Below are positions 1 through 7,901 of a stretch of 64,000 nt of DNA, piece after piece; within the stretch, counting starts at the first letter, position 1; each line of letters opens with the position of its first letter. Source of the DNA: Clostridia bacterium (GTDB lineage Bacteria; Bacillota; Clostridia; Christensenellales; UBA1242). Under the pieces are notes generated by a model. It did no database searches. It was not told the origin of the DNA and saw only the letters and a list, made by a program, of their open reading frames with translations. Made by a program: the position numbers and the translations under genes. Where the stretch lies: positions 1-64,000 of the forward strand of contig JAAWCQ010000010.1 of the NCBI GenBank assembly GCA_022793335.1, given 5' to 3'.

Positions 1-1
1 T

Positions 2-670
2 ATCATTTTATCCGAGCTTAAGTTTGAAGATGGGCATTTGGTTAGAAGGATGGGGCTTACTGATCTTAAATATTTTGTCGATTATACTTACAACATGGTT
101 TACAACAATGATGAATACTATGTGAGTCGAAATGAAGAATTGTTAAATGTATTGGATGAAGTGATAAATGACTATATCTCCCTTGAAATCTGGAAAATCT
201 CTCGAGAAAGAGAATTTGAGTTTGGCTCACCAAAAAGGCTAAATTCATATTATTCTGTTGCATTTTTGCCGCTTGAGAGCTTCTTTAAAGAATACATGAA
301 AGAGATAAAAGCGGCTGTTTTAGATGGTAAAAGAGAAGCTTTGACAGAATTGTTTTCTTATAGTGATTTATATGTGTTTGCACAAGACGTTGAGTATCTG
401 TTGTCACTGGATAATCAAGAGTGTAATTTTGTTGATGAGTGGTTTAACGAAAATAATTTAAACGCAAGAAAGCTTATGAATATTGATGATTATTCTGAAT
501 TTCCTGTGGTGATTGAAGATTATGGAAACGCTCTCAAAGATGTCAAAAAGTCTGCCGCTAAAGCGCACAGGAAAGTGCAAAAGGCGGATGAGAATTTGCA
601 GGCAAAAGAGGCTAAAGACAGCTCAGTTTCAGCTCAAGATAATGATGAAAATCATTTTGATTTTGACTGA
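2..670 (+). CDS. Unknown protein, 5' end outside window
   Basis: The reading frame is open from base 2, so the TTG at 38 or ATG at 50 is probably internal and the gene begins before the window. I do not recognise the family. The visible ~222 residues are acidic and rich in aromatic residues, with no membrane segment. The last ~50 residues are a Lys/Ala/Glu/Asp-rich, probably disordered or coiled tail ending in an acidic HFDFD. It is followed by an AT-rich repeat and a terminator at 836-861, so it ends its own transcription unit. Whether it is a real gene is supported by its length and protein-like composition only. Confidence 0.6.
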   Translation: MILSELKFEDGHLVRRMGLTDLKYFVDYTYNMVYNNDEYYVSRNEELLNVLDEVINDYISLEIWKISREREFEFGSPKRLNSYYSVAFLPLESFFKEYMKEIKAAVLDGKREALTELFSYSDLYVFAQDVEYLLSLDNQECNFVDEWFNENNLNARKLMNIDDYSEFPVVIEDYGNALKDVKKSAAKAHRKVQKADENLQAKEAKDSSVSAQDNDENHFDFD

Positions 671-830
671 TTTAAAGCAGAAAAATTTTTAATTTAATAT
701 TAAAATATTGATGATTTAAAACAAAAAACATAGCGGATTTAAAGTGAAAAAACATTACTGAATTTAAATGAAAAAATAATGCTGATTTAATATTAAAAAT
801 ATCGCTGTTTTTAAGTAAAAATAAAGTAAG
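668..830. repeat. Degenerate tandem repeat, period about 23-26 bp
   Basis: About five successive units begin with GATTTAA or a close variant (about 711, 734, 758, 783 and 805), continue with an A-rich stretch, and end in a short GC-containing word such as ATAGCG, ATTACTG, AATGCTG or ATCGCTG. The units are diverged, so this is an old repeat. It lies between a stop codon and a terminator; no function is apparent. Confidence 0.5.
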
Positions 831-835
831 ATAAA

Positions 836-861
836 GGGCTGCTTTGGCAGTCTTTTTTTTT
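836..861 (+). terminator. Rho-independent terminator
   Basis: A 6-bp stem GGCTGC/GCAGTC with a 4-base loop is followed by a run of eight or more T. It ends the transcription unit of the partial gene at the window start and isolates it from the str operon promoter downstream. Confidence 0.75.
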
Positions 862-1054
862 GTTTTTACAGTGGTCTTTATTATTTTTTTCAGCTGCTAT
901 TATTATGCTTTAATAGCTGCTATTATTTATGTTTTGCCAGCGTTCGTTATCAAGTTTTCACAGTGCCATTATCATGTTTTAAAAGCTGCTTATTATAATG
1001 ATATTATATTCAATAATTATATATAGAAATTATAAATAAAAAAGATAAAAATGC
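862..1054. other. AT-rich spacer without a convincing gene
   Basis: The stretch contains loosely repeated words (AGCTGCTATTATTAT and similar) and an open frame of 60 codons that starts at a TTG inside the terminator. That frame has no ribosome binding site and encodes only a hydrophobic low-complexity string. I see no gene here. Confidence 0.5.
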
Positions 1055-1084
1055 TTGACAACTGTTTTTTGAGTGTGCTATAAT
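1055..1084 (+). promoter_or_regulatory. Promoter of the str operon
   Basis: TTGACA at 1055-1060 and TATAAT at 1079-1084 are perfect consensus hexamers separated by 18 bp. Predicted transcription starts near 1091, leaving a ~275-base leader before rpsL. Confidence 0.9.
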
Positions 1085-1365
1085 TTGCCCGTATGCTTCG
1101 TTGTCGGAGGCGGTGCTTTGGTTTCACTTTAAGTGAAAGGGCAGAAACAAACAGCAGGTGAGAAAATTCTTTCGCCGATTTGCAAGCTTTGCAAAGTTAT
1201 GCTTTGGCATAATCGTGCTGTTCATGTTTTACAATCAAAAAGCATTTTTCATGCACGACGACAACATTCGCCGTGCTTTTTTAAATTTGAAAACAATTTT
1301 GGTTTTCAAGTTTAATGACAAACAAAAAATCACTCTAAGAAAGATAGAGTTAAAAGGAGAAAACT
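1085..1365 (+). promoter_or_regulatory. Long hairpin-rich 5' leader of rpsL
   Basis: The untranslated leader contains at least five simple hairpins in series: TTTCAC/GTGAAA (1122-1138), a TTTGCAA/TTTGCAAA arm near 1180-1196, TATGC/GCATA near 1199-1213, GAAAAC/GTTTTC near 1290-1310 and CTCT/AGAG near 1332-1350. It ends in AAAAGGAG before the ATG. Open frames inside it (1133-1315, 1158-1379) lack ribosome binding sites and overlap rpsL, so I treat it as RNA. Ribosomal-protein feedback or attenuation is plausible but is inference. Confidence 0.6.
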
Positions 1366-1746
1366 ATGCCTACATTTAACCAACTTGTGAGAAAAGGTCG
1401 TAAGGATGCTAAGAAAAAATCAAAAGCTCCACTTCTTCAAGAATGTCCACAAAAGAGAGGCGTTTGCCTTTCTGTGAAGACTGCAACTCCTAAAAAACCA
1501 AACTCAGCTCTTCGTAAAATTGCCAGAGTTAAATTTTCAAATGGTTTTGAAGGAACATGCTATATTCCTGGCGTTGGTCACAATCTTCAAGAGCACAGCG
1601 TTGTTCTTGTTCGTGGCGGAAGAGTAAAGGACTTGCCTGGTGTTCGTTATCACATTGTTCGTGGAAGTCTTGATACAGCTGGCGTTCAAAACAGAAAGCA
1701 ATCAAGATCTAAATACGGTGCTAAGAGACCTAAGAAATCTAAATAA
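1366..1746 (+). CDS. rpsL: 30S ribosomal protein S12
   Basis: The product is S12, the decoding-centre protein of the small ribosomal subunit. The 126-residue sequence has the family signatures [11 protein letters not shown] at the N-terminus, [20 protein letters not shown] and [13 protein letters not shown]. The lysine of PKKPNS and the VKDLP segment, where streptomycin-resistance changes usually fall, are wild type. The start is set by AAAAGGAG seven bases upstream. It is the first gene of a rpsL-rpsG-(small ORF)-fusA-tuf cluster, with a strong promoter and a long leader upstream. Confidence 0.98.
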   Translation: MPTFNQLVRKGRKDAKKKSKAPLLQECPQKRGVCLSVKTATPKKPNSALRKIARVKFSNGFEGTCYIPGVGHNLQEHSVVLVRGGRVKDLPGVRYHIVRGSLDTAGVQNRKQSRSKYGAKRPKKSK

Positions 1747-1871
1747 TTTAAGTTTAATATAAACTGCACATTGCTGCGTTTACTTATGAGCGTTTTTAAA
1801 AGTCAGGAACATTTAGTTGACTGCTTTCAACTCATTGAGTTTTGCACTGCTTGTTTCTATTAAACTTAATT

Positions 1872-1946
1872 AAATCGCTTAAACTTAAGCGGTTTGATAT
1901 GATTTTTAAAAATTAAAAACAACATAATTTTCAGCAAATTTGCTGA
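1872..1946 (+). promoter_or_regulatory. Two hairpins in the rpsL-rpsG spacer
   Basis: The 216-base spacer carries a stem around CGCTTA/TAAGCG (1872-1895) and a perfect 16-base palindrome TCAGCAAATTTGCTGA (1931-1946) that ends five bases before the AGGAG of rpsG. No T-run follows either, so they are not ordinary terminators. The second is positioned to affect rpsG initiation. In other bacteria S7 represses translation within the str operon through an RNA in this spacer, but this sequence does not obviously resemble that element. Confidence 0.5.
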
Positions 1947-1962
1947 TAAAAGGAGAAATATT

Positions 1963-2436
1963 ATGCCAAGAAGAAATAGTGCCGTAAAAAGAGAAGTTCT
2001 TCCTGATCCAATTTATAAGTCAAAAGTTGTTACTAAACTTATCAATCAAGTTATGGAATCTGGAAAGAAAGGACTTGCACAAAGAATTGTATACGGCTCA
2101 TTCAACATTATCAAAGAGAAAATGGACCTCGATCCAATCGAAGTTTTCACAACTGCTCTTGAAAATGTAAAACCTGTTCTTGAAACAAAATCAAGAAGAG
2201 TTGGTGGTGCTACTTACCAAGTGCCAATGGAAATCAGACCTGAAAGACGCCAAACTCTTGCTATTCGCTGGATTGTAAGTTTTGCAAGAAAGAGAAGTGG
2301 TGAAAGAGGAATGGACGCTAAACTTGCAGGCGAAATCATGGACGCTTACAACTCAACAGGCGCTTCTATTAAGAGAAGAGATGAGATGCACAGAATGGCT
2401 GAAGCAAATAAAGCATTTGCTCACTTCAAGTGGTAA
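1963..2436 (+). CDS. rpsG: 30S ribosomal protein S7
   Basis: S7 is the primary binder of the 16S rRNA 3' major domain and nucleates assembly of the 30S head. The 157-residue product is normal in length. It shows the PRR..A..R N-terminus, the [13 protein letters not shown] hairpin, the R.ERR..LA.RW core and the [14 protein letters not shown]-terminus typical of the family. AAAGGAG lies upstream of the ATG. It follows rpsL in the canonical str order; the usual next gene fusA is separated from it by a small unknown ORF. Confidence 0.98.
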   Translation: MPRRNSAVKREVLPDPIYKSKVVTKLINQVMESGKKGLAQRIVYGSFNIIKEKMDLDPIEVFTTALENVKPVLETKSRRVGGATYQVPMEIRPERRQTLAIRWIVSFARKRSGERGMDAKLAGEIMDAYNSTGASIKRRDEMHRMAEANKAFAHFKW

Positions 2437-2573
2437 GCTGCTTTGCGTCGCATAAAGGCAAAAAGTAAAGCAAACTAGTTTGCAATTGATTTTAATTAAA
2501 AAAACAAATTTTTGCTTAAAAATACAAAAAAATGTCAATATTTAACTGTTGACAAGATGAGAAGTAAAAAATC

Positions 2574-2855
2574 ATGAGCTCTTATAAAGGAATTGATGAT
2601 TTTATAGCATCTGCAAAATCACTTAAACTTGCGACTCAAACGTTGCAAGAACAAAATCGAGAATTTTGTAGTGCTTTAAATGGACTCGACCGCGCTTTAA
2701 GTAAGACTGAAAAGGCGATTGACCGAATGGCTTCTCGTAAAGAAAGTGGATTTTTGGGTTTTGTGAAAAAACTTAATCCAGCCCGCTTATTCAATAAAAT
2801 TTTTAAAAGAAACAAATCAAAAGAGATTGATATAGAAGACATTTTAATTTTCTAA
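2574..2855 (+). CDS. Small basic helical protein between rpsG and fusA
   Basis: This 93-residue ORF sits in the rpsG-fusA gap and is not a recognised str-operon member. The first two thirds look like an amphipathic helix or coiled coil ([29 protein letters not shown]). Then comes a short segment [20 protein letters not shown] that could be a membrane-binding basic amphipathic helix, and an acidic end. A weak GATGAGAAG precedes the ATG. The strand, length and lack of a competing gene make it plausible. It would be co-transcribed with translation-factor genes, but nothing in the sequence reveals its role. Confidence 0.55.
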   Translation: MSSYKGIDDFIASAKSLKLATQTLQEQNREFCSALNGLDRALSKTEKAIDRMASRKESGFLGFVKKLNPARLFNKIFKRNKSKEIDIEDILIF

Positions 2856-2934
2856 ATTATCACAAAAATTGTTTCAAAAATTCGCGGTTTTCTTTTCCGC
2901 TTTAATAAAAAAGAAAATAAAAAAGGAGAAAAAT

Positions 2935-5007
2935 ATGTCAGAAAATCTAGAAATGACTAGAAATGTCGGTATCATGGCTCACATTGACGCTGGTAAGACA
3001 ACCACTACAGAAAGAATTCTTTTCTATACTGGTAAAAGTCACAAAATCGGCGAAGTGCACGATGGCGCTGCCACAATGGACTGGATGGCTCAAGAGCAAG
3101 AGCGTGGTATCACAATTACTTCTGCTTGTACTACTTGTTCATGGAAGGGACATAAAATCAACATTATTGATACCCCAGGACACGTTGACTTCACTATTGA
3201 AGTAGAGCGTTCACTTAAGGTGCTTGATGGCACTGTTCTTGTTTTGTCTGCTCGTGACAAGGTTCAACCTCAAACTGAAACAGTTTGGAGACAGGCAACA
3301 AAATATCATGTTCCTGCAATCATCTATGTAAACAAAATGGATAGAGATGCAGCTGACTTCTTTGCTTGTGTTGAATCCATCGAAAGAAGACTTAAAACAA
3401 AAGCTCTTCCAATTCAAATGCCAATAGGGGAAGCGGATACATTCTCAGGAATTATTGACCTTCTTACTATGAAAGCTGAAATTTATAAAGACGATATGGG
3501 CACTCAAATTGAGATTACCGATATCCCTGCAGACCTTAAAGATAAGGCTGAAGCTTTAAGAAATGACCTTGTTGAAAAGGTTGTTGAAACTGATGATGCC
3601 CTTCTTGAGAGATATTTCGCTGGTGAAGAAATCTCAATTGACGAACTCAAAAAAGCAATCAGAATTGCAACAATCAAAAAGATTTTCACACCTGTTCTTT
3701 GTGGATCATCTTACAAAAACAAAGGTGTTCAAATGCTTCTTGACGCTATGGTTGAATATCTTCCATCTCCAATTGATATTCCTGCTATTAAGGGTGTCAA
3801 CCCAGATACAGAGAAGGAAGAAGAAAGACCTGCTGATGAGACAGCTCCATTCGCTGGACTTGCTTTCAAATTCATGACTGACCCATTTGTTGGTGGTCTC
3901 ACATTCTTCAGAGTTTATTCTGGAAAACTTACTGCTGGCTCTTATGTTTACAACTCAAACACTGGTAAAAACGAAAGAGTTGGCCGTCTTATCAGAATGC
4001 ACTCAAACAACCGTACGGAAATCACTGAGGTTGGTGCAGGTGATATTGCCGCAATCGTTGGTCTTAAAGATACAATCACAGGACACACTCTTTGTGATGA
4101 AAAACATCCAATTAAACTCGAAAGTATGGAATTCCCAGAGCCTGTTATTCAACTTGCTATTGAGCCTAAAACTAAAGATATGCAAGAAAAAATGGCGCTC
4201 GCTCTTGCAAAACTTATGAGAGAAGACCCTTCTTTCAGAGTTACAACAAACCAAGAAACTGGACAAACTCTTATCGCTGGTATGGGTGAACTTCACCTTG
4301 AAATCATTGTTGACAGACTTTTAAGAGAATTTAAAGTAGAAGCTACTGTTGGTAAACCACAAGTTTCTTACCGTGAAGCAATCAAGAAAGCTGTTCGCTG
4401 CGAAGGTAAATTCATTCGTCAGAGTGGTGGTAAAGGTCAATACGGTCATGCCGTTATTGATATGGAGCCACTTCCAGCTGGATCTGGTTATGAGTTTATC
4501 GACAAAACTGTTGGTGGCTCTGTTCCTAAGGAATATATCCAACCAATCAATGTTGGTATTCAAGAAGCAAGAATGAATGGTGTTCTTGCTGGTTATGAAA
4601 CTGTTGACTTCAGAGTTACTCTTGTTGACGGCTCTTACCATGAAGTTGACTCTTCTGAAATGGCGTTCAAAATTGCTGGCTCTATGGCATTCCAAGATGG
4701 TGCTAAGAAAGCTGACCCAGTAATCTTAGAGCCAATCATGAAAGTTACTGTTGAAGTGCCAGATGAATATCTTGGTACTGTTATGGGCAACCTCACTTCT
4801 CGTCGTGGTATGCTTACAGGAAATGAATCTTCTGCCGGCATTCAAATTGTAAATGCAGAAGTGCCTCTTGCAGAAATGTTTGGTTATGCAACTGACCTTC
4901 GTTCTCAAACACAGGGCAGAGGAAACTATGTAATGGAGCCTCTTAGATATCAAGAAGTGCCTAAGTCAATCGCTCAAACTATTATGGGTGAGAGAGCAAA
5001 AGACTAA
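2935..5007 (+). CDS. fusA: Elongation factor G
   Basis: EF-G is the GTPase that drives ribosomal translocation. The 690-residue protein has the G1 loop [13 protein letters not shown], the G2/G3 segments RGITI and DTPGHVDF, the NKMDR G4 motif, and the domain II-V architecture ending in [11 protein letters not shown] and [10 protein letters not shown] start it at 2935 ([12 protein letters not shown]) because AAAAAGGAG lies seven bases upstream. The frame is open back to 2869, but that extension has no family similarity and no ribosome binding site. It follows rpsG and the small ORF and precedes tuf, separated from tuf by a ~580-base structured spacer. Confidence 0.98.
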   Translation: MSENLEMTRNVGIMAHIDAGKTTTTERILFYTGKSHKIGEVHDGAATMDWMAQEQERGITITSACTTCSWKGHKINIIDTPGHVDFTIEVERSLKVLDGTVLVLSARDKVQPQTETVWRQATKYHVPAIIYVNKMDRDAADFFACVESIERRLKTKALPIQMPIGEADTFSGIIDLLTMKAEIYKDDMGTQIEITDIPADLKDKAEALRNDLVEKVVETDDALLERYFAGEEISIDELKKAIRIATIKKIFTPVLCGSSYKNKGVQMLLDAMVEYLPSPIDIPAIKGVNPDTEKEEERPADETAPFAGLAFKFMTDPFVGGLTFFRVYSGKLTAGSYVYNSNTGKNERVGRLIRMHSNNRTEITEVGAGDIAAIVGLKDTITGHTLCDEKHPIKLESMEFPEPVIQLAIEPKTKDMQEKMALALAKLMREDPSFRVTTNQETGQTLIAGMGELHLEIIVDRLLREFKVEATVGKPQVSYREAIKKAVRCEGKFIRQSGGKGQYGHAVIDMEPLPAGSGYEFIDKTVGGSVPKEYIQPINVGIQEARMNGVLAGYETVDFRVTLVDGSYHEVDSSEMAFKIAGSMAFQDGAKKADPVILEPIMKVTVEVPDEYLGTVMGNLTSRRGMLTGNESSAGIQIVNAEVPLAEMFGYATDLRSQTQGRGNYVMEPLRYQEVPKSIAQTIMGERAKD

Positions 5008-5008
5008 A

Positions 5009-5135
5009 GAGTTGGGGAGGCACCAAACGGCAATTTTGGGTTTTAACTTATATAATAAATTAAAATCCAAAATCGAACGCTGACACGACAAACATAGTTT
5101 GCCTAACAGCTGTCCGTTCGGTTCCCCATCCCAAT
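5009..5135 (+). ncRNA. Candidate structured RNA in the fusA-tuf gap
   Basis: Directly after the fusA stop the sequence folds on paper into a three-way arrangement. An outer imperfect stem pairs 5012-5030 (TTGGGGAGG.ACC.AACGG) with 5114-5134. Inside it is a 13-bp hairpin with one G-U pair between 5033-5045 and about 5060-5072. A second hairpin, GCTG.../CAGC with CAAAC/GTTTG inside it, spans about 5079-5111. No T-run follows, so it is not a simple terminator. No coding frame is supported. It could be a processed small RNA, a tuf regulatory element or a fusA 3' end. I do not recognise a named family. Confidence 0.45.
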
Positions 5136-5289
5136 CTCCCTCCATTCATAAAGACAGCTTATGCTGGTTGAAGATGCGTGAGGGAACGATGCGATTTTAA
5201 AGTAGAAAAATTTTACTTTTGAAAATCTTATTGCAGATATCAATATGAGTTTTCTTTATTGATAAATATAGTGTAAGTGCAACATATTG

Positions 5290-5436
5290 TTTGCAAGCAC
5301 TGTTTTTGATATTTCTTCCTTATAACTTAAGGGAGATTGCGAGGAAAGATTGAATGGATAGCTGACAGCTTTGTTTGCAAGGCGTGCTGGTGTAATTTCA
5401 AATGGATGTTTATAATAAAATTGATGATTTGAAATT
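5290..5436 (+). other. Further hairpins in the fusA-tuf gap
   Basis: A short stem CCTTA/TAAGG lies near 5318-5333 inside a TTTCTTCC...GGAAAGA pairing. It is followed by a perfect 10-bp inverted repeat AATTTCAAAT (5394-5403) and ATTTGAAATT (5427-5436). An antisense open frame of 73 codons overlaps this stretch, but its composition looks non-coding and there is no ribosome binding site. I treat it as structured non-coding sequence. Confidence 0.35.
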
Positions 5437-5527
5437 CCGTTTGATGTGTTCCAAGTGAAATTTAAGTTAAAGTACACCGAAGCGGGCGTGGTAGCCCTAA
5501 AAAACTAAAAAATTCTTGCAAAATCAT

Positions 5528-5556
5528 TTTGCAAAACTTAAAAAGTATGCTAAAAT
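5528..5556 (+). promoter_or_regulatory. tuf promoter
   Basis: TTTGCA (5528-5533) and TAAAAT (5551-5556) are spaced 17 bp, with a TG extended -10. A hairpin-forming TTGCAAAA/TTTTGCAA repeat (about 5516-5534) overlaps the -35. Transcription would start near 5563, leaving a short leader with AAAAAGGAG before tuf. Independent transcription of tuf is common. Confidence 0.75.
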
Positions 5557-5590
5557 AGCATTAGTAATTTAAAAAAGGAGATTATTAAAT

Positions 5591-6778
5591 ATGGCAGAAG
5601 CTTATGTTAGATCTAAGCCACACGTTAACGTTGGTACTATCGGACACGTTGACCATGGTAAGACTACTCTTACAGCCGCAATTACATTTATGTACGGCAC
5701 TCAAAAAATGAAATATGATGAAATCGACAAAGCCCCAGAAGAAAAGGCTAGAGGTATTACAATCAATACTTCTCACGTAGAATACGAAACTGCTGGTCGT
5801 CACTACGCTCACGTAGACTGCCCAGGACACGCTGACTACGTTAAAAACATGATTACTGGTGCAGCTCAAATGGACGGAGCTATCCTCGTTGTTGCTGCAA
5901 CTGATGGTCCAATGCCTCAAACTAGAGAGCACATCCTTCTTGCAAGACAAGTTGGTGTTCCATACATTATCGTTTTCATGAACAAAACTGATCAAGTTGA
6001 CGATCCAGAACTTCTTGAACTCGTTGAAATGGAAATTCGTGACCTTCTTAATGCTTACGACTTCCCAGGAGACACAACTCCAATCATCAAAGGCTCAGCT
6101 CTTAAAGCTCTCGAAGCTGCTCAAGCTGGCAAAACTGATGATGCAGCATGCGCTTGCATTAAAGAACTTGCTGAAGCTCTTGACTCTTATATCCCAGAGC
6201 CAGAAAGAGCAACTGACAAACCTTTCCTTATGCCTGTTGAAGATGTATTCACTATCACTGGTCGTGGTACTGTTGCAACTGGTAGAGTTGAGCGTGGTCA
6301 AATTAAAGTTGGTGACACTGTAGAACTCGTTGGTCTTGGCGAATCTAGACAAACAGTTGTTACAGGCGTTGAAATGTTCCACAAGTCACTCGATGCAGCT
6401 ATCGCTGGTGACAACGCTGGTCTTCTTCTTCGTGGTATTCAAAGAACTGAAATCGAAAGAGGTCAAGTACTTTGCAAACCTGGCACAATTCACCCACATA
6501 CTCACTTCACAGCTGAAGTTTATGTTCTTAAGAAAGAGGAAGGTGGCCGTCATACTCCATTCTTCAATGGTTATAGACCACAATTCTATTTCAGAACAAC
6601 TGACGTTACTGGCGTAGTTGAACTTGAGAAGGGTGTAGAAATGGTTATGCCTGGTGACCACATCAACATGACTATCACTCTTAACAAGCCTGTAGCTATC
6701 GAGCCAGGACTTCGTTTCGCTATCCGTGAAGGTGGCAGAACAGTTGGCTCTGGTGTAGTTTCTACAGTTATTGAATAA
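5591..6778 (+). CDS. tuf: Elongation factor Tu
   Basis: EF-Tu delivers aminoacyl-tRNA to the ribosomal A site. The 395-residue product has [10 protein letters not shown] (G1), RGITI (G2), DCPGHADYV (G3), a slightly variant G4 motif MNKTD in place of the usual NKCD, and the normal beta-barrel domains II and III ending in [23 protein letters not shown] precedes the ATG. It closes the str block and is followed by a strong terminator. Codon use is very regular, as expected for a highly expressed gene. Confidence 0.99.
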   Translation: MAEAYVRSKPHVNVGTIGHVDHGKTTLTAAITFMYGTQKMKYDEIDKAPEEKARGITINTSHVEYETAGRHYAHVDCPGHADYVKNMITGAAQMDGAILVVAATDGPMPQTREHILLARQVGVPYIIVFMNKTDQVDDPELLELVEMEIRDLLNAYDFPGDTTPIIKGSALKALEAAQAGKTDDAACACIKELAEALDSYIPEPERATDKPFLMPVEDVFTITGRGTVATGRVERGQIKVGDTVELVGLGESRQTVVTGVEMFHKSLDAAIAGDNAGLLLRGIQRTEIERGQVLCKPGTIHPHTHFTAEVYVLKKEEGGRHTPFFNGYRPQFYFRTTDVTGVVELEKGVEMVMPGDHINMTITLNKPVAIEPGLRFAIREGGRTVGSGVVSTVIE

Positions 6779-6802
6779 GATTGAATAATTTTATTGATAA
6801 AT

Positions 6803-6835
6803 AAAAAGCAGTGTATTTAAGCACTGCTTTTTTTG
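6803..6835. terminator. Terminator after tuf (bidirectional)
   Basis: AAAAGCAGTG pairs with CACTGCTTTT around an 8-base loop, with a T-run on the + strand and an A-run before it. It can therefore stop tuf from the left and the convergent XRE gene from the right. Confidence 0.9.
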
Positions 6836-6854
6836 TGTATATAAATTTAATTTT

Positions 6855-7190
6855 TTATTTCTTGATTTTTGTTTGTTGCTGGCCATGTAAAAGACCTTTT
6901 GCATAAGCCTCAATTAAATTGCATTGTTCATTGCTGCATGTTTTAATGATTTCAATAAGATTTAGTTGCTCAGGACTAAAATGACTTTTATTGATTAAAT
7001 ATGGCACATCATGCTCAACTATTTCATCTATTGTCAAATGATAAAAATCTGCTAATTTAATAAGCATATCAATATTGGGCTCAGAGTCGCCTAATTCATA
7101 ATGATTATATTTCATTCTACTTATGTTTAAAGCGTTTGCCAATTCTTGTTGTGTTAAACCCATTTTAATTCGTAAATCTTTTAATTTCAT
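6855..7190 (-). CDS. XRE-family transcriptional regulator
   Basis: This is a DNA-binding regulator with an N-terminal Cro/C1-type helix-turn-helix (KDLRIKMGLTQQELANALN, then NHYELGDSEP and LADFYHLTIDEIV, residues ~1-65). The C-terminal half is an uncharacterised helical tail. I place the start at 7190 (MKLKDLR), preceded by AGAGGT. The frame is open 15 codons further upstream, but those residues precede the HTH and have no ribosome binding site. The protein is 111 residues. It faces away from a second small XRE gene at 7602, with about 410 bases of shared regulatory sequence between them. Its target is unknown; autoregulation is the usual guess. Confidence 0.85.
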   Translation of the reverse strand: MKLKDLRIKMGLTQQELANALNISRMKYNHYELGDSEPNIDMLIKLADFYHLTIDEIVEHDVPYLINKSHFSPEQLNLIEIIKTCSNEQCNLIEAYAKGLLHGQQQTKIKK

Positions 7191-7283
7191 ATAAACCTCT
7201 ATCATAAATATACTAATTTTGTGTATTTTTAGCAATTATAAATAGAAAAAACATAAATATGAACAAAAAGTGTTTAAAAACGC

Positions 7284-7312
7284 TTTACAAAGCACAATAA
7301 TTGTGCTAAAAT
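7284..7312 (+). promoter_or_regulatory. Promoter with palindromic operator in the spacer
   Basis: TTTACA (7284-7289) and TAAAAT (7307-7312) are spaced 17 bp. The spacer is almost entirely the perfect inverted repeat GCACAATAATTGTGC (7292-7306). A second palindrome, TGTTCGAACA (7318-7327), lies at the expected transcription start. A protein bound to either would block RNA polymerase, and the two flanking XRE proteins are obvious candidates. Confidence 0.75.
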
Positions 7313-7353
7313 ACATTTGTTCGAACAGATTTTGTGTATAAAAGGGGGAAATA

Positions 7354-7377
7354 ATGAAATTTCATAAAAAAGTATGA
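7354..7377 (+). CDS. Seven-codon leader ORF
   Basis: ATG at 7354 follows AAAGGGGG with good spacing and reads MKFHKKV before TGA. It lies about 35 bases after the predicted start of the transcript that leads to the downstream XRE gene. A very short ORF with so strong a ribosome binding site could be a leader peptide. Alternatively it is the decayed start of a lost gene. Confidence 0.4.
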   Translation: MKFHKKV

Positions 7378-7423
7378 TATATTGTGAAAAAGAAAATAAA
7401 ACATGAAACATTTTTCTTATCTC

Positions 7424-7475
7424 CATCTTCGCTACGCTCGCACCCGCTGCCAGCGTTGACGGCGGCGGACGCTCG
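7424..7475. repeat. GC-rich hairpin island
   Basis: In very AT-rich surroundings this ~50-base stretch is roughly two thirds G+C. It contains an 8-bp stem CCGCTGCC (7444-7451) / GGCGGCGG (7461-7468) around a 9-base loop, and two copies of ACGCTCGC flank the stem. There is no T-run after it and no gene across it. It looks like an inserted palindromic element. Confidence 0.5.
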
Positions 7476-7601
7476 CTTGTTTGTTGGAAATATAGACTTT
7501 GATTATTTTTACCAATGTCAGTTATCGCAAAAACTTTTGTTTCTTTTATAATTAAAATAAGTTTTATTAAAATAAGTTTTAATTTTAAGATAGGAGGAAA
7601 T

Positions 7602-7811
7602 ATGACTTTTGGTGATAAGTTGAAAAAATTGAGGTTGGAAAAGAAATTGACTATAAGAGATCTTGCAAGAGCAATAAATGTAAGTCCTTCAACTATTAAA
7701 CGATGGGAGAGTGGAAATTATATTCCATATTTAAGACATATATATAATCTTGCTGTATTTTTTAAAGTAAGAAGTGATTATCTAGTGGGATTGATAGATG
7801 TTGAAAAATAA
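7602..7811 (+). CDS. Small XRE-family regulator
   Basis: This is a 69-residue single-domain Cro/C1-type helix-turn-helix protein (FGDKLKKLRLEKKLTIRDLARAINVSPSTIKRWESG, then LAVFFKVRSDYLVGL). I start it at 7602 because TAGGAGG lies six bases upstream. The frame is open to 7515, but that part is hydrophobic and has no ribosome binding site. It is preceded by the operator-like promoter at 7284-7312 and the seven-codon ORF, and followed by a bidirectional terminator. The last visible words, SDYLVGL, are typical of small phage-type repressors. Confidence 0.85.
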   Translation: MTFGDKLKKLRLEKKLTIRDLARAINVSPSTIKRWESGNYIPYLRHIYNLAVFFKVRSDYLVGLIDVEK

Positions 7812-7845
7812 AACATATTTTTTTGTCATTTAAAAGAAAGGAAAG

Positions 7846-7876
7846 AAAAAACACAGACAACCAGTCTGTGTTTTGT
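7846..7876. terminator. Bidirectional terminator between convergent genes
   Basis: ACACAGAC (7851-7858) pairs with GTCTGTGT (7864-7871) around a 5-base loop, flanked by an A-run and a T-run. It serves the XRE gene on the left and the lipoprotein gene on the right. Confidence 0.85.
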
Positions 7877-7901
7877 GTTTATTTTATGATTGAGAATATG
7901 T

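Noticed and set aside
844..1026. 60-codon hydrophobic frame
   Set aside because: It starts at a TTG inside a terminator hairpin, has no ribosome binding site, and reads as low-complexity aromatic sequence from A/T-rich repeats.
1133..1379. Two overlapping frames in the rpsL leader
   Set aside because: No ribosome binding sites, mutually overlapping, one runs into rpsL; the stretch is better explained as structured leader RNA.
2869..2934. N-terminal extension of fusA
   Set aside because: The 22 extra residues are Lys/Phe-rich, overlap the Shine-Dalgarno sequence and have no EF-G similarity; the start at 2935 is clear.
5256..5477. Antisense 73-codon frame in the fusA-tuf spacer
   Set aside because: No ribosome binding site, no protein-like pattern, and the region has RNA-type inverted repeats.
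7354..7377. Seven-codon ORF as a remnant of a degraded longer gene
   Set aside because: No continuation with protein-like sequence in any frame downstream; kept instead as a possible leader ORF.
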